This document shows, piece after piece, positions 1 to 11,580 of a stretch of DNA of 64,000 nt (position 1 is its first letter; each line of letters begins with the position of its first letter). Position numbers and translations under genes: made by a program. The stretch spans positions 12,991,191 through 13,055,190 of the forward strand of contig NC_088300.1 of assembly GCF_032854445.1 (NCBI RefSeq). The letters run 5' to 3'. A model generated the notes under the pieces. The model did not search any database. It saw nothing but the letters and a program-made list of their open reading frames with translations, and had not been told where the DNA came from. The DNA comes from Liolophura sinensis. Lineage: Eukaryota > Mollusca > Polyplacophora > Chitonida > Chitonidae.

Positions 1-650
1 ACATCAGTACAACTGTGTACACAAACGGTGGCCGGCATAAAATCTAACCTCCCAAATGAAACTGGCATCACCAGCTCATATTATTCAACTATTTTTAAAC
101 ACAGAATTAACAGCCAATGAACAGCCAGTGAAATAAACAAAGCCTTGAACAGGTGCTTTCCACCAGGTCCGCGCTGTACATATATAAACAGGGCCTGTTA
201 TGCTTAATAACATATAACACAAAGGTCGCAGGACTAACAGTACATGATCAACGTTAAATAGTCATACATAACAGAGTGTAAAGTCTCTTTTTTGCCGCCA
301 GCCTGCCGTTTTTTGTGTACAGGTGCATGTTTGGTATTCAAAATGAGGAAATTGTCTAAGCTCTGGGCAGGTATGAGTTTTAATGATGAAAGTTCGAAAT
401 TCTGGGCGAGAGGACACAAGGAGACAGGTGGTGATGAGGCTGCGAGTGACGTGCCCTTGGCGTTGCTAGGCACCCCTCCCAGCTGCCGGCATAAAAAGGT
501 CCAGATTTGAAGGTCAACCTATGTCGAGATTTTTATGGCTTCTTTCTAACAGGCTGGGCCAGGTATGCACCAAAGCTTATTGGCCACGGAATGTTTGAGA
601 CTGAGATTATAGCACTAAACGTTAACATTGTCGCTTATGGAAAATTAATG
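1..650. other. No gene recognised
   Basis: AT-rich DNA with two short overlapping open frames near 234-510 that show no family features. Confidence 0.5.
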
Positions 651-857
651 GGGGTCTGTGGCCTAATGGCTCGGGCGGTACGGCTTACTTGCCTTCGGTA
701 AGTCGTCTCAGTGAAGCAGAACTAGATAAAAGAGCGGTGGAAATCCGTCCTGCAACAAGGGGGCACATTACATGCTCATTCTAAGGATTCCTTCGTCGTC
801 ATATGACTGAAAAATTATTAATTACGACGTTAACCCTCAAGCACTCACTCACTCAGT
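651..857 (+). mobile_element. Second SINE family, near full length
   Basis: tRNA-like head GGTCTGTGGCCTAATGGCTC, then a body with GGAAATCCGTCCTGCAAC and a tail ACGACGTTAACC followed by CACTCACTCACTC. The tail resembles that of the V-SINE family elsewhere in the window. Such CACTCA-tailed SINEs are, to my knowledge, seen in molluscan genomes. Confidence 0.75.
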
Positions 858-871
858 GCATTCGATGTAAA

Positions 872-1000
872 AGACGACAGCATGGCGAGTTAAAAAAGAG
901 CATTGACCACAATTTGATAGTAGATAAATGGTCACACATAACCGGTGAAATCCGATCTTTTCTCAACTTACCTCAGTTGGTTTTTATTTGTAATGATTAA
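872..1000 (+). repeat. Dispersed repeat R, fragment
   Basis: AAAAGACGACAGCATGGCGA, AAATGGTCACACATAACCGG and AACTTACCTCAGTTGG match the R consensus. It directly follows the second-family SINE. Confidence 0.6.
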
Positions 1001-1830
1001 AGCGAACTAGTGATGAAGACGAAGTATGTGTTTATTTCACACAGAAACAGTGTGTGTTCGATAGTTTGAAAACAGCTTATTTAGTTTATCAGTTGCAGTA
1101 GAGGCCAGAATATTTAGCAGAGTAAACGAGGAGAAATTCAGCTCTGGGAATGTTGTGCTAACTTCACGGAGCTGAGAAACTCAAACGAAAACATAAGACC
1201 TCACTTAGGTGACATAAACCCACTGACCATCGAGAAGGGATTGAAAGACCCAACGATGGACTTGCGATTGAGAGCTAATGTCGAAAGACAGAGTCCTATC
1301 ACAGGGTGGTTTGCGGCTTTGAGTGATGGTGTCTGGTGCCGAAGTTACAAATCTGTCCAGTTACCTACCGGTAACAAAGACCGCTATTAACTTGGACCAA
1401 GTAAAATGCATCTGAGTATAGAGCCTAAGTAGCAATAAAAAAAGAAAAATCGAAAACGCAACCTCGTTGACGAACCTTGAGACATGCGTTGTTATAAGCG
1501 ATATCGCGTTACCCCCTCAAAACATCTTAAAGTAAGCGGTTGTCATGATTTCTTGACTAGTATTGTATCCAGATTGCATTCGTATTTAATCAAACCTCAA
1601 AGCATTGGTGAGTTTTCAGTTGTATTGATATATTTTGTTATATAAACCATTTCCTGCTCTAAACACTATATTACTGAAGTTATACCACAGTATCTACGCT
1701 TCTCAACGACCATGGATACTGACCAAAATCAGAAAACGCACAAATTACAAATAATTAATCTGTTACATTATGTATATCCGGTCTAAATATTGTGATCTTC
1801 CCTTTGGGGTAGTGAATCATATATCAAACT
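1001..1830. other. No gene recognised (downstream of copy B)
   Basis: Between an R fragment and the stop of the PH remnant. Nothing supportable seen on either strand. Confidence 0.5.
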
Positions 1831-2034
1831 TTAATAAAGCATAAAGTTGTCGGATGATTGTGATGGTTCAGAAGACGAAGAATCCAAAGTATTTCGTATT
1901 CCCTTCATCCAATTCTGTGCCAATGTTTTGTCATTTGTTCTGAAGTAAATTCGCCTGGATCCGGTCTTCATAACCAAAATATACGCGCCTGTTAAACAGA
2001 TGTGAAAGGATGTTAAATAATTGTTCATTTTCAA
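1831..2034 (-). pseudogene. Copy B PH-domain C-terminal exon remnant
   Basis: A good acceptor (TCTGTTTAACAG) precedes GAYILVMKTGSRRIYFRT, then AQNWMKGI and the shared ending SDNFMLY. It matches exon 9 of copy A and confirms that the PH module was part of the ancestral gene before duplication. Confidence 0.75.
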
Positions 2035-2188
2035 CTATGAAAGACTGAAATAAAACAACAGAAAAAATTGTGAATGGCACAAATGTTTATAAAATTGCAG
2101 AGTGAGGCCGTGGGGCCTAAAACTTGAGAAATGATATCTGGAAGCCATGGCAGTATTTCTTTAAAATATGTAGCGAAAAAAGAAGTAT

Positions 2189-2737
2189 TACATTTATTTG
2201 TTTTCTTGATTTTGGTATAACGCCGAACTCAAGAAAATTTCACTTATACGATGGCGGACAGCATTATGGTGTGAAGAAATCGGCAATAGACCTGAGGAAC
2301 CCAAGACCATCCACAGATTGCATGGCAGACGCTCCCAAATACGAATGGGGAAGGATGCCAACATGAGCTGATTTAAAAGAAAAGTGGTCTAATCCCACTG
2401 TCAGGCCGAAATGTGACTTTTCTGGGGAAAAATACGCGTTGGCTGGGCGTGTAAATTGCAGAATGCGTTAGATAGCATCAGTAGAGGAGATGCGCATCAA
2501 ATACGGCGGTAGAGTGCTTTATTTCGAGTTCATTCAGAACAGATGAGGTTGGGGTTAGGCAGTACGGCGTTTCGAACATTTCCTTTGTATGGGACCTATG
2601 GTATGTGTGTGGCATGTGCTATAGGCACACACGGACGATTTGATACAAGGGCATGTGGTTTGAACAGCGATCACATTGGTAAGAGATTCTTGGGTCATCA
2701 CACTGCGCTAGTACGCTAACCACTAGGTCACAGAGAA
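2189..2737 (-). mobile_element. V-SINE copy interrupted by about 290 bp
   Basis: The 3' part (2189-2366: ACGCCGAACTCAAG, CACTTATACGATGGCGG) and the tRNA-like head (2655-2737: GCGATCACATTGG, GGGTCATCACACTGCGCTAG) lie in the right order but are separated by unrelated sequence. Confidence 0.7.
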
Positions 2738-3149
2738 CAATAACGTAACAAAGATGTTTAAAAGTACCCTCATATACAGGCCTCTTTGAACACAGTACAC
2801 GTTTACATCACAACTAAAATATTTAGTTGTCGTCTTTTATACGGCATTTGCCGTGATGTCAGGCCTCCCGGGGAATAATGTATTGGTAAAACTGATCTTT
2901 GTTGGCAGTTTTCAGTTGACACATTGTGAGGCACATCTCACAGGCCAGTGTTCCATGCCTAACTCGTACAGAACGTTTATGTCGAGTCTAGTTTCATAAA
3001 ACAGAAAGCAAACGATCTAGTTATAGAACAGACATTCTAATAAAAGTCATCAACAAGATTGCACGTCTCGGGTCAAAAATTGCAATATATGCTGGTTGTT
3101 CGGAGTTGCTAAGAGTAAAGTAAAACATGGCGTGTCTTCCCCTGTATTG

Positions 3150-3640
3150 AAGTAAAAGAAAGCTAAAATATAAAGTACGGTTCCTCATACACACAACTGA
3201 AAACTATGTGTAAAATGCCGTTATTTATTTTAAGAGTTTTTTAAGAGCGTTGAGACGCATTCAAATATTTGAAAACTATGGTGGGCTTTATGAACCATAC
3301 AGACGGTATCTAGGAACTCGGACGTCACATAACCTTTTTTTCCTGATGTTCACCAGAAGAAAGAAACTTTTGGTAACATTATTTCAGTAGTCTTTCACTC
3401 ATGGAAAAAAAAGAGTCATTCAAACATTTAGTGTCGTGATAGAGTTGAAAAAACTCCCTAACCTCTGATAGTATCGTCCACAAAGCTCACCATAGAATTC
3501 AAATGTTTGAACGCATTTAACTCTTTGCATAAAAAGCTACAAATATAAACGAAAGTATATTTATGTGTAGCTTTAAGTGGTCTATTTAGTGATGCCTTCT
3601 TTGATTTTTAGAGGTCTTTTCCATTAAAGTTTTGCACTCT
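3150..3640. repeat. Foldback (long inverted-repeat) element, copy 1
   Basis: Left arm CATTCAAATATTTGAAAACT then ATGGTGGGCTTTATGAACC; right arm is its imperfect inverse (AAGCTCACCATAGAATTCAA, ATGTTTGAACGCATTT). The arms of about 150 bp enclose a short centre. A related copy lies in reverse at 20455-20945. Confidence 0.7.
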
Positions 3641-4188
3641 TCGCATTTAGTTTGCTGTAAATTGATAAATGTGCATTTCGACACGATGCAAGAGCGGATT
3701 TACCTATCATAAATATAGATTAGATTGATAACTCTCACAGATCGTAATTTGAGATGTTTATGCTGAGGCTGTCCAGGTGGACCCCAACGAAGAGAACAGC
3801 TCTGTCCTCTTCCGTCCACTTTCTAGTACACCTGCTGTGTGACTTTTGTAAACAGAGAATCTGGAAACATAAAACAAATTTGAGTAATGTAAGCCGAGTG
3901 CAAAATCATTTCCTTACGTCTCTGAAGTTTTCTGTTGTACATTTCTAGGTTGTGCAATGACGAATTGGATAAGACGACATTATTTCCCGTCCTAACACAC
4001 ACTGTAAAAAAAAATGAAAAGTATTTTAACCATATATATAGAATTCACCCCAGAATCTGGAATACTTGGGTTGTCTGTAAATCACACTAAAATTAGTTAC
4101 TACGAGATTGAGAAAGAAAAGTGTGATTTAGACTAGGATTTCGACCAAAGCAATCCCAAAGCCAGTTTTATGTGATATCCTGGAGCCA

Positions 4189-4323
4189 GTTGTTCAAAAG
4201 TGTAATAAAGTTAATCCATGCTTAAATGTTAGTGCCAGTATCATCCCAGTACAAAGTATATGACACTTTGGTCTGGACTAAAGTTAATTTTCGGGCTTAA
4301 GTCTTAATACACTTTTGAACAAC
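4189..4323. mobile_element. Small MITE-like element, 135 bp
   Basis: Perfect 15-bp terminal inverted repeats GTTGTTCAAAAGTGT (4189-4203) and ACACTTTTGAACAAC (4309-4323). No coding capacity. It lies between the linker and PH remnants of copy B. Confidence 0.72.
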
Positions 4324-4831
4324 AGTGCCCAGGACAAGCCATTTGGATGACACACGGTACAGTGTAATTACTTATTATAACGCCATGGGAATAGTTTGCC
4401 CCTGTTTTAGGTTAGGCAAATGCAGTATTTTTATATCTAGGATAATCATAACACAGCCAGCTTGCACTTTAACTAAGTAAAACTGGAAAATAAAAATATT
4501 AATCTGTAGATGTATGCCTGGCTGATAGTAAACCACTAACCTTGCCGAATTACAAGATCAACCTCGTCTGAATCTCCCAAACTCCTTTCACTGTGCCCTG
4601 AATGGAGGTACTTTGGTCTCTCAATGGTTAAATGATTGCTGATCTATGTAACATTGTTCTTAGCTTTGTCCGTTGTTTCATTCTTTAGCTCAGTGCCATC
4701 ACCATACGCATTTCTATCATCTTTGCCCGTGTGTTTTATTGTAGGTTCTTTGACCTCTACATTTCAGTCCTGCCTTTGCTCCTCTGTCGCTTCTACACTG
4801 TAGCTCCTTTCTCCTTTGAAGTGGTCATTAA

Positions 4832-6170
4832 TTAGTAACAAGTTTTTCGGAATTTCTTGAATTTGTTATCGACTGTAAAATTTAGAAGTGCAATTAAGGA
4901 ATCGAGAATGGCGTTTCGCATTTTAAAAGATAGTATGGATAACATAAACTCAAGTTGTAATATAACGCACTCTTCTGTACCCTTGGACCAAATAAGCAGT
5001 CTAGTTTCGTGATTACTTTTCACTGTGCCATTCGTACAATAACTGAGTTCAAATGGACTCTTGACCCTTGCTCGTTAATGCTAAACTAGACATGTCTTCT
5101 AACACAATGGAGTGTCTTGAGGTATTAGCATGTGCGTCGTGATTTACATCCTGAATTATCCACTTGTACGGATACAGGCCTCTGGCCACACACTGAATGA
5201 TCTCCTTTAAATTGGTGGTTACAAACGACTGGATGGTGTCATTTGGCCGAACAGTCGCTATTAAAGGTAAGCCGTTTTAACCTCTGGTGATGGCGTTACG
5301 TAAAGCTGGGACGTACATACGAGTGTCCATAGACGTTCTTAGTGCCACAATGTTTTCACCACACACCAAGTAAAGGAGTAGTTGATGTATAGTAGTCAAA
5401 AACTGAAACAGTGTTGCATTCCATTTCACCATCAGTGAAATCTATTTTATTTCTAAGATTTCCGGTGATCTCTGCGGTGACGCGTTCATAAAGGCCCTTG
5501 AGGAACTGTGCTTCTGTTTTTTGCCTGTAGAATGTTATCAAATTAACTTCCTGAGTTTCTGAGCTGACCTTTAGATGCCAGAAATTTTTAAACTCCTCCA
5601 GTTGTGGTCGTACAACTGCATTTATTTCTGCAGCCACATTCACATTCTCCAGATCGTCGAGACTGTATCCAGAAACCTTTGCTGTGAACACTTCTTGGAA
5701 CTCCTGGAAAAAGACACGATCGACGCCAGATCGAAGCAAATGGAATGAAATATAAAACCAACGTTACATCTGCCTTCTTTATGTGCACATACTACACGAA
5801 TGGGTAGGTCAGAACTTAAGTCAAATTGCACAAGAGAAACGTTAAAAATTCACTTTGCTATGTCCTTTTTTCATCCATAGAGTCTAGATCAAAAATATGA
5901 AAATCTTGGATATCGCTGATGAATTTGGTTGTAACTATTCCTTTGTCCTAAATAGACTGTGTGCAATGCGCTTAGTCGGCTTAATAAGGTCATAACAATA
6001 TCCCTTATCAAACGGAGCCGTATTGTAAGGTATACCTCAGCACAGTAAATCACAACTCTTTCGCCTTTCCAAGATTTGTTGTCATCATAAATTATCTCTT
6101 GTAGCACAGTGAGTTCCGTGGCCTCAGCGGTAACAACTTGGATCTCTACATCTTCAACGGAGCCATCCAA
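4832..6170 (-). pseudogene. Copy B condensation-like domain remnant
   Basis: Starts MDGSVEDVEIQVV, continues through LSALHTVYL (where copy A has RHQSLRTVY), then FIFHSICFDLAS (His codon 5745-5747), NVNVAAEINAVVRPQLE and ETRLLIW, and ends NAILDSLIALLNF. Each block has a counterpart in copy A. Several frameshifts separate the blocks. Confidence 0.78.
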
Positions 6171-6609
6171 AATAGACGAATCAATGATTGCAATAACCTT
6201 TTCTACTTAAGTTTCTTCTTGTAGTGTCACCAAATCCTTGCGAACCTGGTTGATCAGGATCATTGCTAACATAGAATCCAGACCAAATGTTGTGATCACT
6301 GTACTTTTGTTCATTTCATCTTCGTCTAATATTTGGCTAATAACTCGTCTGAGGTATTCAAACAGCGCGGACCTACGGTCAATAGAATTTAGCTGAATTT
6401 AGCAACTGCACGTCCAATTCACTGGATTTTTCCAGAGACAATTTATTATTTGCTCCTCGTTCAAGGAAAAAAGCCAGATTTTTTCAGCTGTTTAGCTATC
6501 TTGTCATTGGTTAGAGCCATTCCCAGTTGGAGAGGGCCCCATTAATGGACTGCCCACATAATCCTTTTGAGCGGCGGTAAAGAGCAAAGGTGTCCATGAA
6601 GGTGTTTCC

Positions 6610-6643
6610 AGCTCCATAGTTACTCTAGCTCCATAGTTACTCT
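6610..6643. repeat. 17-bp tandem duplication in copy B KR active site
   Basis: AGCTCCATAGTTACTCT twice in direct tandem. Reverse-complemented it covers the codons for the SNYGA active-site segment. Confidence 0.9.
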
Positions 6644-7047
6644 AGCCCGCATTACCGGAAATTGATAATGCATGACGAAATAGTTCAGGTCTAAGGATTC
6701 TGTAAGTTTGTGCAGGTTATAGGTTCCAATAATCTTCGGTTTGCACACTTTTGCGAAGCTTTCTGGTGACATTCGCATGAGAAAAGCATCCCTTAAGCCC
6801 TAGCACCGTTAAAAATTCCCTTCAAACTGAACGTGGGGAAATCATTGATTAAATCCGTTAGTGATAGACACTTTATCGCTTATATCAACTTGTATACAAA
6901 CAATATGAGCTCCAGACAGTTGTTTTAGGTCATCTAGTTTATTTTGCATGTCACCTGACTGTGGTTTTCGTGACACAAAAACAAGACCGCCCCTCTGCAT
7001 TGCAATTCAGCACACGGTTAACCACCCTAGTCCCTCAAGACCACCAA

Positions 7048-7330
7048 TAACGAGATATGATTTATTTATTTATTTGATTGGTGTTTTACGCCGTACTCAA
7101 GAATATTTCACTTATACCAGCATTATGGTGGGAGGAAACCGGGCACAGCCCGGGGGAAACCCACGACCATCCGCAGGTTGTTGAAGACCTTTCCACTTAC
7201 GACCGGAGAGGAAGCCAGCATTAGCTGGACTAGAACTCACAGCGACCGCATTGGTCAGAGACTCCTGGGTCATTACGCTGTGCTAGCGCGATAACCAACT
7301 GAGCCGCGGAGGCTCCTAACGAGATATGAT
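7048..7330 (-). mobile_element. V-SINE copy inside copy B KR, with 14-bp target-site duplication
   Basis: Minus-oriented: the A-rich AAATA tail is at the left and the tRNA-like head at the right. Body 7062-7316. The target-site duplication TAACGAGATATGAT is perfect (7048-7061 and 7317-7330). It interrupts the codons of the KR NADPH-binding motif. Confidence 0.92.
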
Positions 7331-8230
7331 GAATTTCGTTCAAAAAGCTTTCCTGATGCTGTCATCACACGTAAGTTCGGGGTGTTACTTTCAATAGAGC
7401 CATGGGAAAAGCTTCTAAAATGTTTATCGCTTAGAGAATTTAAAGTATCAAATAATCTGGGCTTTTCTCCTTTCAAATGGTTGATTACGTTCAGTAATGT
7501 TTGACTTAATTGAGATGTAGAGAGCAATTACTTTAGAGTAATTGTATGGATTTTAACACTTGTTTGGATTATTTCATATTTATCCAAAGTTGACATTCCG
7601 TGAAATCCATCCATTGCAATGATATCTCGTATTTGATCATATTCAAGCAATGTCTCTAACATTGGTTGATCGATATCAGTAAGAAGTACCACGCTACAAC
7701 AGATTTCTAAATTTTCAAGATTCGTCTTAAGGAAAACATCAACTTCCACTGCCCCGTGTGACATATACATTACCTGTACCTATACCTGCTGCAGGAGTTG
7801 TACACCATCGCGAACCTTTCGGGATAGATACGTTTCGTAGAAATTTTGCTCCTTTTGGATTTGATTTTTTGGTACATCTGTCAAAACGCCATCTGTATAC
7901 GGCACAGCTTCTTCTCAACAGAATTCGAAGTCACAGGAGTACAGCTGACAAAGAGATTTTAGCATACACCAAATGTCCCTATTTTTTTCCATTGATGGCA
8001 AAACCACCACGTTCCCATGGGAGAAAATATTATAAAGATGCGCAGCAAGCACGGACTTAAGTCCGATTTCAAGGCAAACATTACGCTTGTTTTTGTCGTG
8101 GCTCATCGGAAAGCCTGGTAAAAAAGGACGGTTTGCCTCAAGTTTCGACTCCAGTAAAGCGAGGTAACAAAATCTGCATCCTTGGCAATTGCTCCAGAAA
8201 CTGAGGAGTATATTTTAGTTTCTTAGGCAC

Positions 8231-8935
8231 CTAAGATAATATTATATAATTATCCAGGGGATGCATTTGTCGACTGTGAAATGCAGTTTCCACTCGCAGA
8301 GGAATTATAATTATCTTTTTATCAGAGAATTCTGGAGTTTCAAGAAAAGCTTGAAATGCTGCAATGCACTCTTGTTCACCAGATACTGCACAAGACAATG
8401 GGCTGTAGTACACGGCTATTTCGAGTCGGCCATCAAAATGTCGACACACTCTCTCTACCTCAGCAACTTCACAGTTCATAATAATCAGCATTCGACCACC
8501 TTTAACCTCAGAAAAAAGACACGTGCGCCAGAAAATGATCTTTACAGCGTCCTGTAAGTTAATGCGTCAGGAGGCGAAAGCAGCGGCAACTTATCCCATA
8601 GACTGTCCAACAATAATATATGCTTTCCACACACCAAACAATCCAACTTAACAGGCAAACAAAAGGAAAGGGCCAATCACTGGATCATTAATGCTCTCCT
8701 GCAGTTCAAATTCTTTTTCTAGGCAGATATCTGACAGTGTTTGAACAATTGCATCTATGTCACGAGCACCCTTTAGAAATTGTTCTTGTTTCAAAAGCTG
8801 CAGACACATGCCATTCCACATTGTTCCCATCCCACAAAAAACAAAAGTAATGTATAGATCTCTCCTAGATACACCCTCTGAAGACAGACTGACTGAGTTT
8901 TCTGTAAAGTGCACATTTATGTATGTCATCTAATT
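8231..8935 (-). pseudogene. Copy B acyltransferase remnant
   Basis: Open pieces match copy A AT along their length: GMGT, DPVIGPFLLFA, IVGQSMG, INLQDAVKII, FDGRLEIAVYYSP and TAFHSRQM. In-frame stops follow GQSMG and FAS. The Ser-flanking residue is Gln, as in copy A. The homology ends at about 8935 and nothing KS-like precedes it. Confidence 0.8.
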
Positions 8936-9403
8936 AAGAATTAATGACGCCTTATCGTGTCATTGTTCTTGATTTTCGAAAGGTAAATGTGGAAGAGTTG
9001 AAACTTTAGACCGAGGTGCCGCAGGCTTCCGACGTCTAAAATTTCAACTCTGAATTACAAACGGATGATGACAATGTAAATTAGTTTTAAATAATGATAC
9101 TTACACTAGTCTTTCCTCAATCTCTACAACAGGCTTACAGTTAGGCAGGAACTAAACTGGTGGAATCAAATCTGTTTAGACGTATTTATTATAAGTCTCA
9201 TCAAACGCTATTGGTCGGTAAAATTAGCCATGATTGGTATTGTCCTGGATATGAACAGATTACGTGTTCTGAGAAAAGTACACACAAATATGATGCTTTT
9301 ATCGACGTACGCGTTATCTGCATGTTTATATGCACACATCTTAGTTGTCGTTTATTAGACTGTTGACAGACTCAAAACGTTTTCACTGATACAATGCGAT
9401 ATA

Positions 9404-9730
9404 ATTAAAGACGTACAGCATAGAGAGTAAAACCAGAACAGCGACGGCAGTATGATAGCTGGCAAATGGCCACGTATAACCGAACATATAAATACGGTCT
9501 CTTGTCGGTTTGCCTCAGTCAGGATTTTATTATAACTTTTCATGTAAATGAATAAATAGTAGCAATTTACATGCCCCCTAGCACCATGACTTAAGTAGAA
9601 TAAGGTAAAAAAATTGCAGTGATGTTAATTTGAATTTATTACACGTCACTGGTCTAGAATTACTAAAAATGTTATGTTGTTATCACATTTAACATGCAAT
9701 CACATTAAAACAATGCAAAAGAGACCTGAA
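9404..9730 (+). repeat. Dispersed repeat R, long copy
   Basis: Start AAGACGTACAGCATAGAGAG, middle CCCCCTAGCACCATGACTTA, later GTCACTGGTCTAGAATTACT, end AAAACAATGCAAAAGAGACC. Used here as a reference copy of this unclassified repeat of about 400 bp. Confidence 0.75.
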
Positions 9731-9854
9731 AAAATTATCACATAAAAAACGTCTGCACGAAGATCTCCCAAACTGATCTCCATCTTTCAAAAGCATTATA
9801 AGCCTGTTTGACATCTACTGAGTTGCCGAAGATGGCACAAGACATATGTATAAA

Positions 9855-10155
9855 ACACTGCAGCATAGAGAGTTAAACAAAAACATCAACGACGTTGATT
9901 GGTCACACCAATCAGTTGGCAAATGGTCACACGTAACTGATGAAATACGGCCTCTTTTCAATTCACCTCCGTGAGAGTTATATTCTAATCGTTAATGTAA
10001 ATGTTAAAAGGCAACAATTAAGACGCCCGCTAGGATCATGGAATTATGTAAACAGCAACAATTAAGACGCCCGCTAGGATCATGGAATTAAGTAAACAGC
10101 AACGCACAGTAATAGTGTCCTTAGATAGCACTGATCTAGAAATACTCAAAATGCC
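9855..10155 (+). repeat. Dispersed repeat R, copy with an internal tandem duplication
   Basis: CAGCATAGAGAGTTAAAC to CACTGATCTAGAAATACTC. Inside, a segment of about 45 bp (CAACAATTAAGACGCCCGCT...) is duplicated in tandem near 10012-10100. Confidence 0.7.
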
Positions 10156-10619
10156 GCGCTCTCTTCATATTTAATAAACAATCGCATGAATCTATGCGTC
10201 GACACATACATTCGTATACCAGCCGTCAACCAATAAGGATGTTATATGTCAATAATCGCAGGCCACTTCCCAAAACGACATATAACACAAAGCACCAAAG
10301 AACTAGGAAAGTAAAAAGTACGAAATTAGGACGAAATCATGTAAAGGGAAGCAGTCAACAGTTTTCAGTAATGTTGGAAAGACGCAAGGTATGCTCTAGG
10401 CGACTGAGTGAAATCAGTATTCAAATCTTGTACCACGTTAGAATATCACTTTTCGATTTGTGTAACAAAATATGTATCTCAGTTGCGCTTTGCAACTGTT
10501 CATATATCCAACATGGCGATATACTTCAACACCATGAATATACAACCCCGCCCCCCCTAGCCCCGGGTTAAGCGGAATTAGACACAGTCATGAAGTTGAG
10601 CCCCAGAGATTCTGCACGC

Positions 10620-11580
10620 TCTGTCCACATTTACTTGCAAGAGAATTATACTCATTGTAAAACTTCAGAAACCCGGAGTGATGGTGTTTCATGGAATAAC
10701 CTTAACATACTAGTTTTTGCAGTAATAACTTGTGACGTTGATTGAAATCTAACAAATGCTACAAGGCGAGATATATTTACACCATATACAGGACTTTTCG
10801 GTATATTGCTGTACAAGCAAGGAGAATTCGAAATTGAATCTATCCCTCTTGTTTTTCTGATAAGATGTACCATCTGGAGAGTCTGTGGTTTCCTTTAAAT
10901 CCAGCGAAGGTGGATAAATATCTTTCACAGCCTTTTCTATATACGGATTACTTACAGTCAGCAGATTATAAATATACCGTTTAGTGAATGAGAAAGATGG
11001 GTCAGGTGAGCATTACTCCTTAATAGTTTCTGCATGTTGTCGTATTCATATGAGAACAAAAAAGTATAGATCGGCCAAAAAGGGAGGGGGGAACAATTTG
11101 TAACCATCGGAATACCTATAGACCGTTGATATATGGTTTCCCCAAATTTCACATAGATGTTATTAAGGAGAAATTCAAGCAACTCAATGAGCATGGAAAC
11201 ATCCCATGAATGGTAACCCTTGTATGTGGTGGAACTGAAGAAGGCTTTGTTGCCTCTGACGTTAATATAGTAGTGACCGGTTTTATTAAACACCGAAACA
11301 AATACTGATGAGATTTTATCTGTTAAATCCATGTGAGGAATCGTAGTATAAAGAGTGAAGAAATCCAAAGTAGATATGTCGGTATGTGTGCTAGAGCGTC
11401 TAGTTCTTCAGTAAGACATTTAGAGTTTTTAGTTATCAGCATACATTTGACGCCTAATTTTTTGCAATTGCACAACAGTACTTGTTCCAAAACTGAAGAC
11501 ATGACGCATCAACATATTGTACATTCTCTGATTTACAGAAACTAGTCTCTAAATCTTTCTTGAAACAGATGATCTTCTTA
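10620..11580 (-). pseudogene. Reverse transcriptase relic of a retroelement (possibly Penelope-like)
   Basis: The longest open piece (11368-10958) reads DFFTLYTTIPHMDL, then IYQRSIGIPMVTNCSPL and FLFSYEYDNMQKLL, which fit the TLYTxIP and GIPMGTNCxPL blocks of a widespread animal reverse transcriptase family. Downstream on the same strand the pieces continue with DIYPPSLDLKETT, NIPKSPVYGVNISRLVAFVR and related blocks in shifted frames. The Y-x-D-D motif is lost. Assignment to the Penelope-like group is from memory of the motif order only. Confidence 0.65.

Larger units (their letters stand above)
6480..7527 (-). pseudogene. Copy B ketoreductase remnant, split by a SINE
   Basis: Reading across the SINE gives SSYLV, then IGGLEGLGWLTVC and a stop, matching SYLVVGGLGGLGWLTV of copy A. 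Further on, SRKPQSGDMQNKLDDLK matches copy A. The SNYGA active-site segment is duplicated by a 17-bp tandem repeat at 6610-6643, which also shifts the frame. Confidence 0.8.
1831..8935 (-). pseudogene. Decayed tandem copy of the PKS (copy B): AT, post-AT, KR, ACP, C and PH remnants
   Basis: Collinear with copy A on the same strand but broken by stops and frameshifts. Pieces: AT 8935-8230 (VFCGMGT; GQSMG followed by a stop), AT end and linker 8200-7915, ER-like end 7770-7530, KR 7527-6480 split by a SINE, ACP 6390-6190 with GLDSM (Ser codon 6274-6276), C domain 6170-4832 with HSICFDL, a PH first-exon remnant near 3860-3765, and the PH C-terminus 2034-1831 ending SDNFMLY. DH and pseudo-KR are missing: the post-AT linker runs almost straight into the ER-like end. 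No KS was found upstream. It cannot encode a working synthase. Confidence 0.85.
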
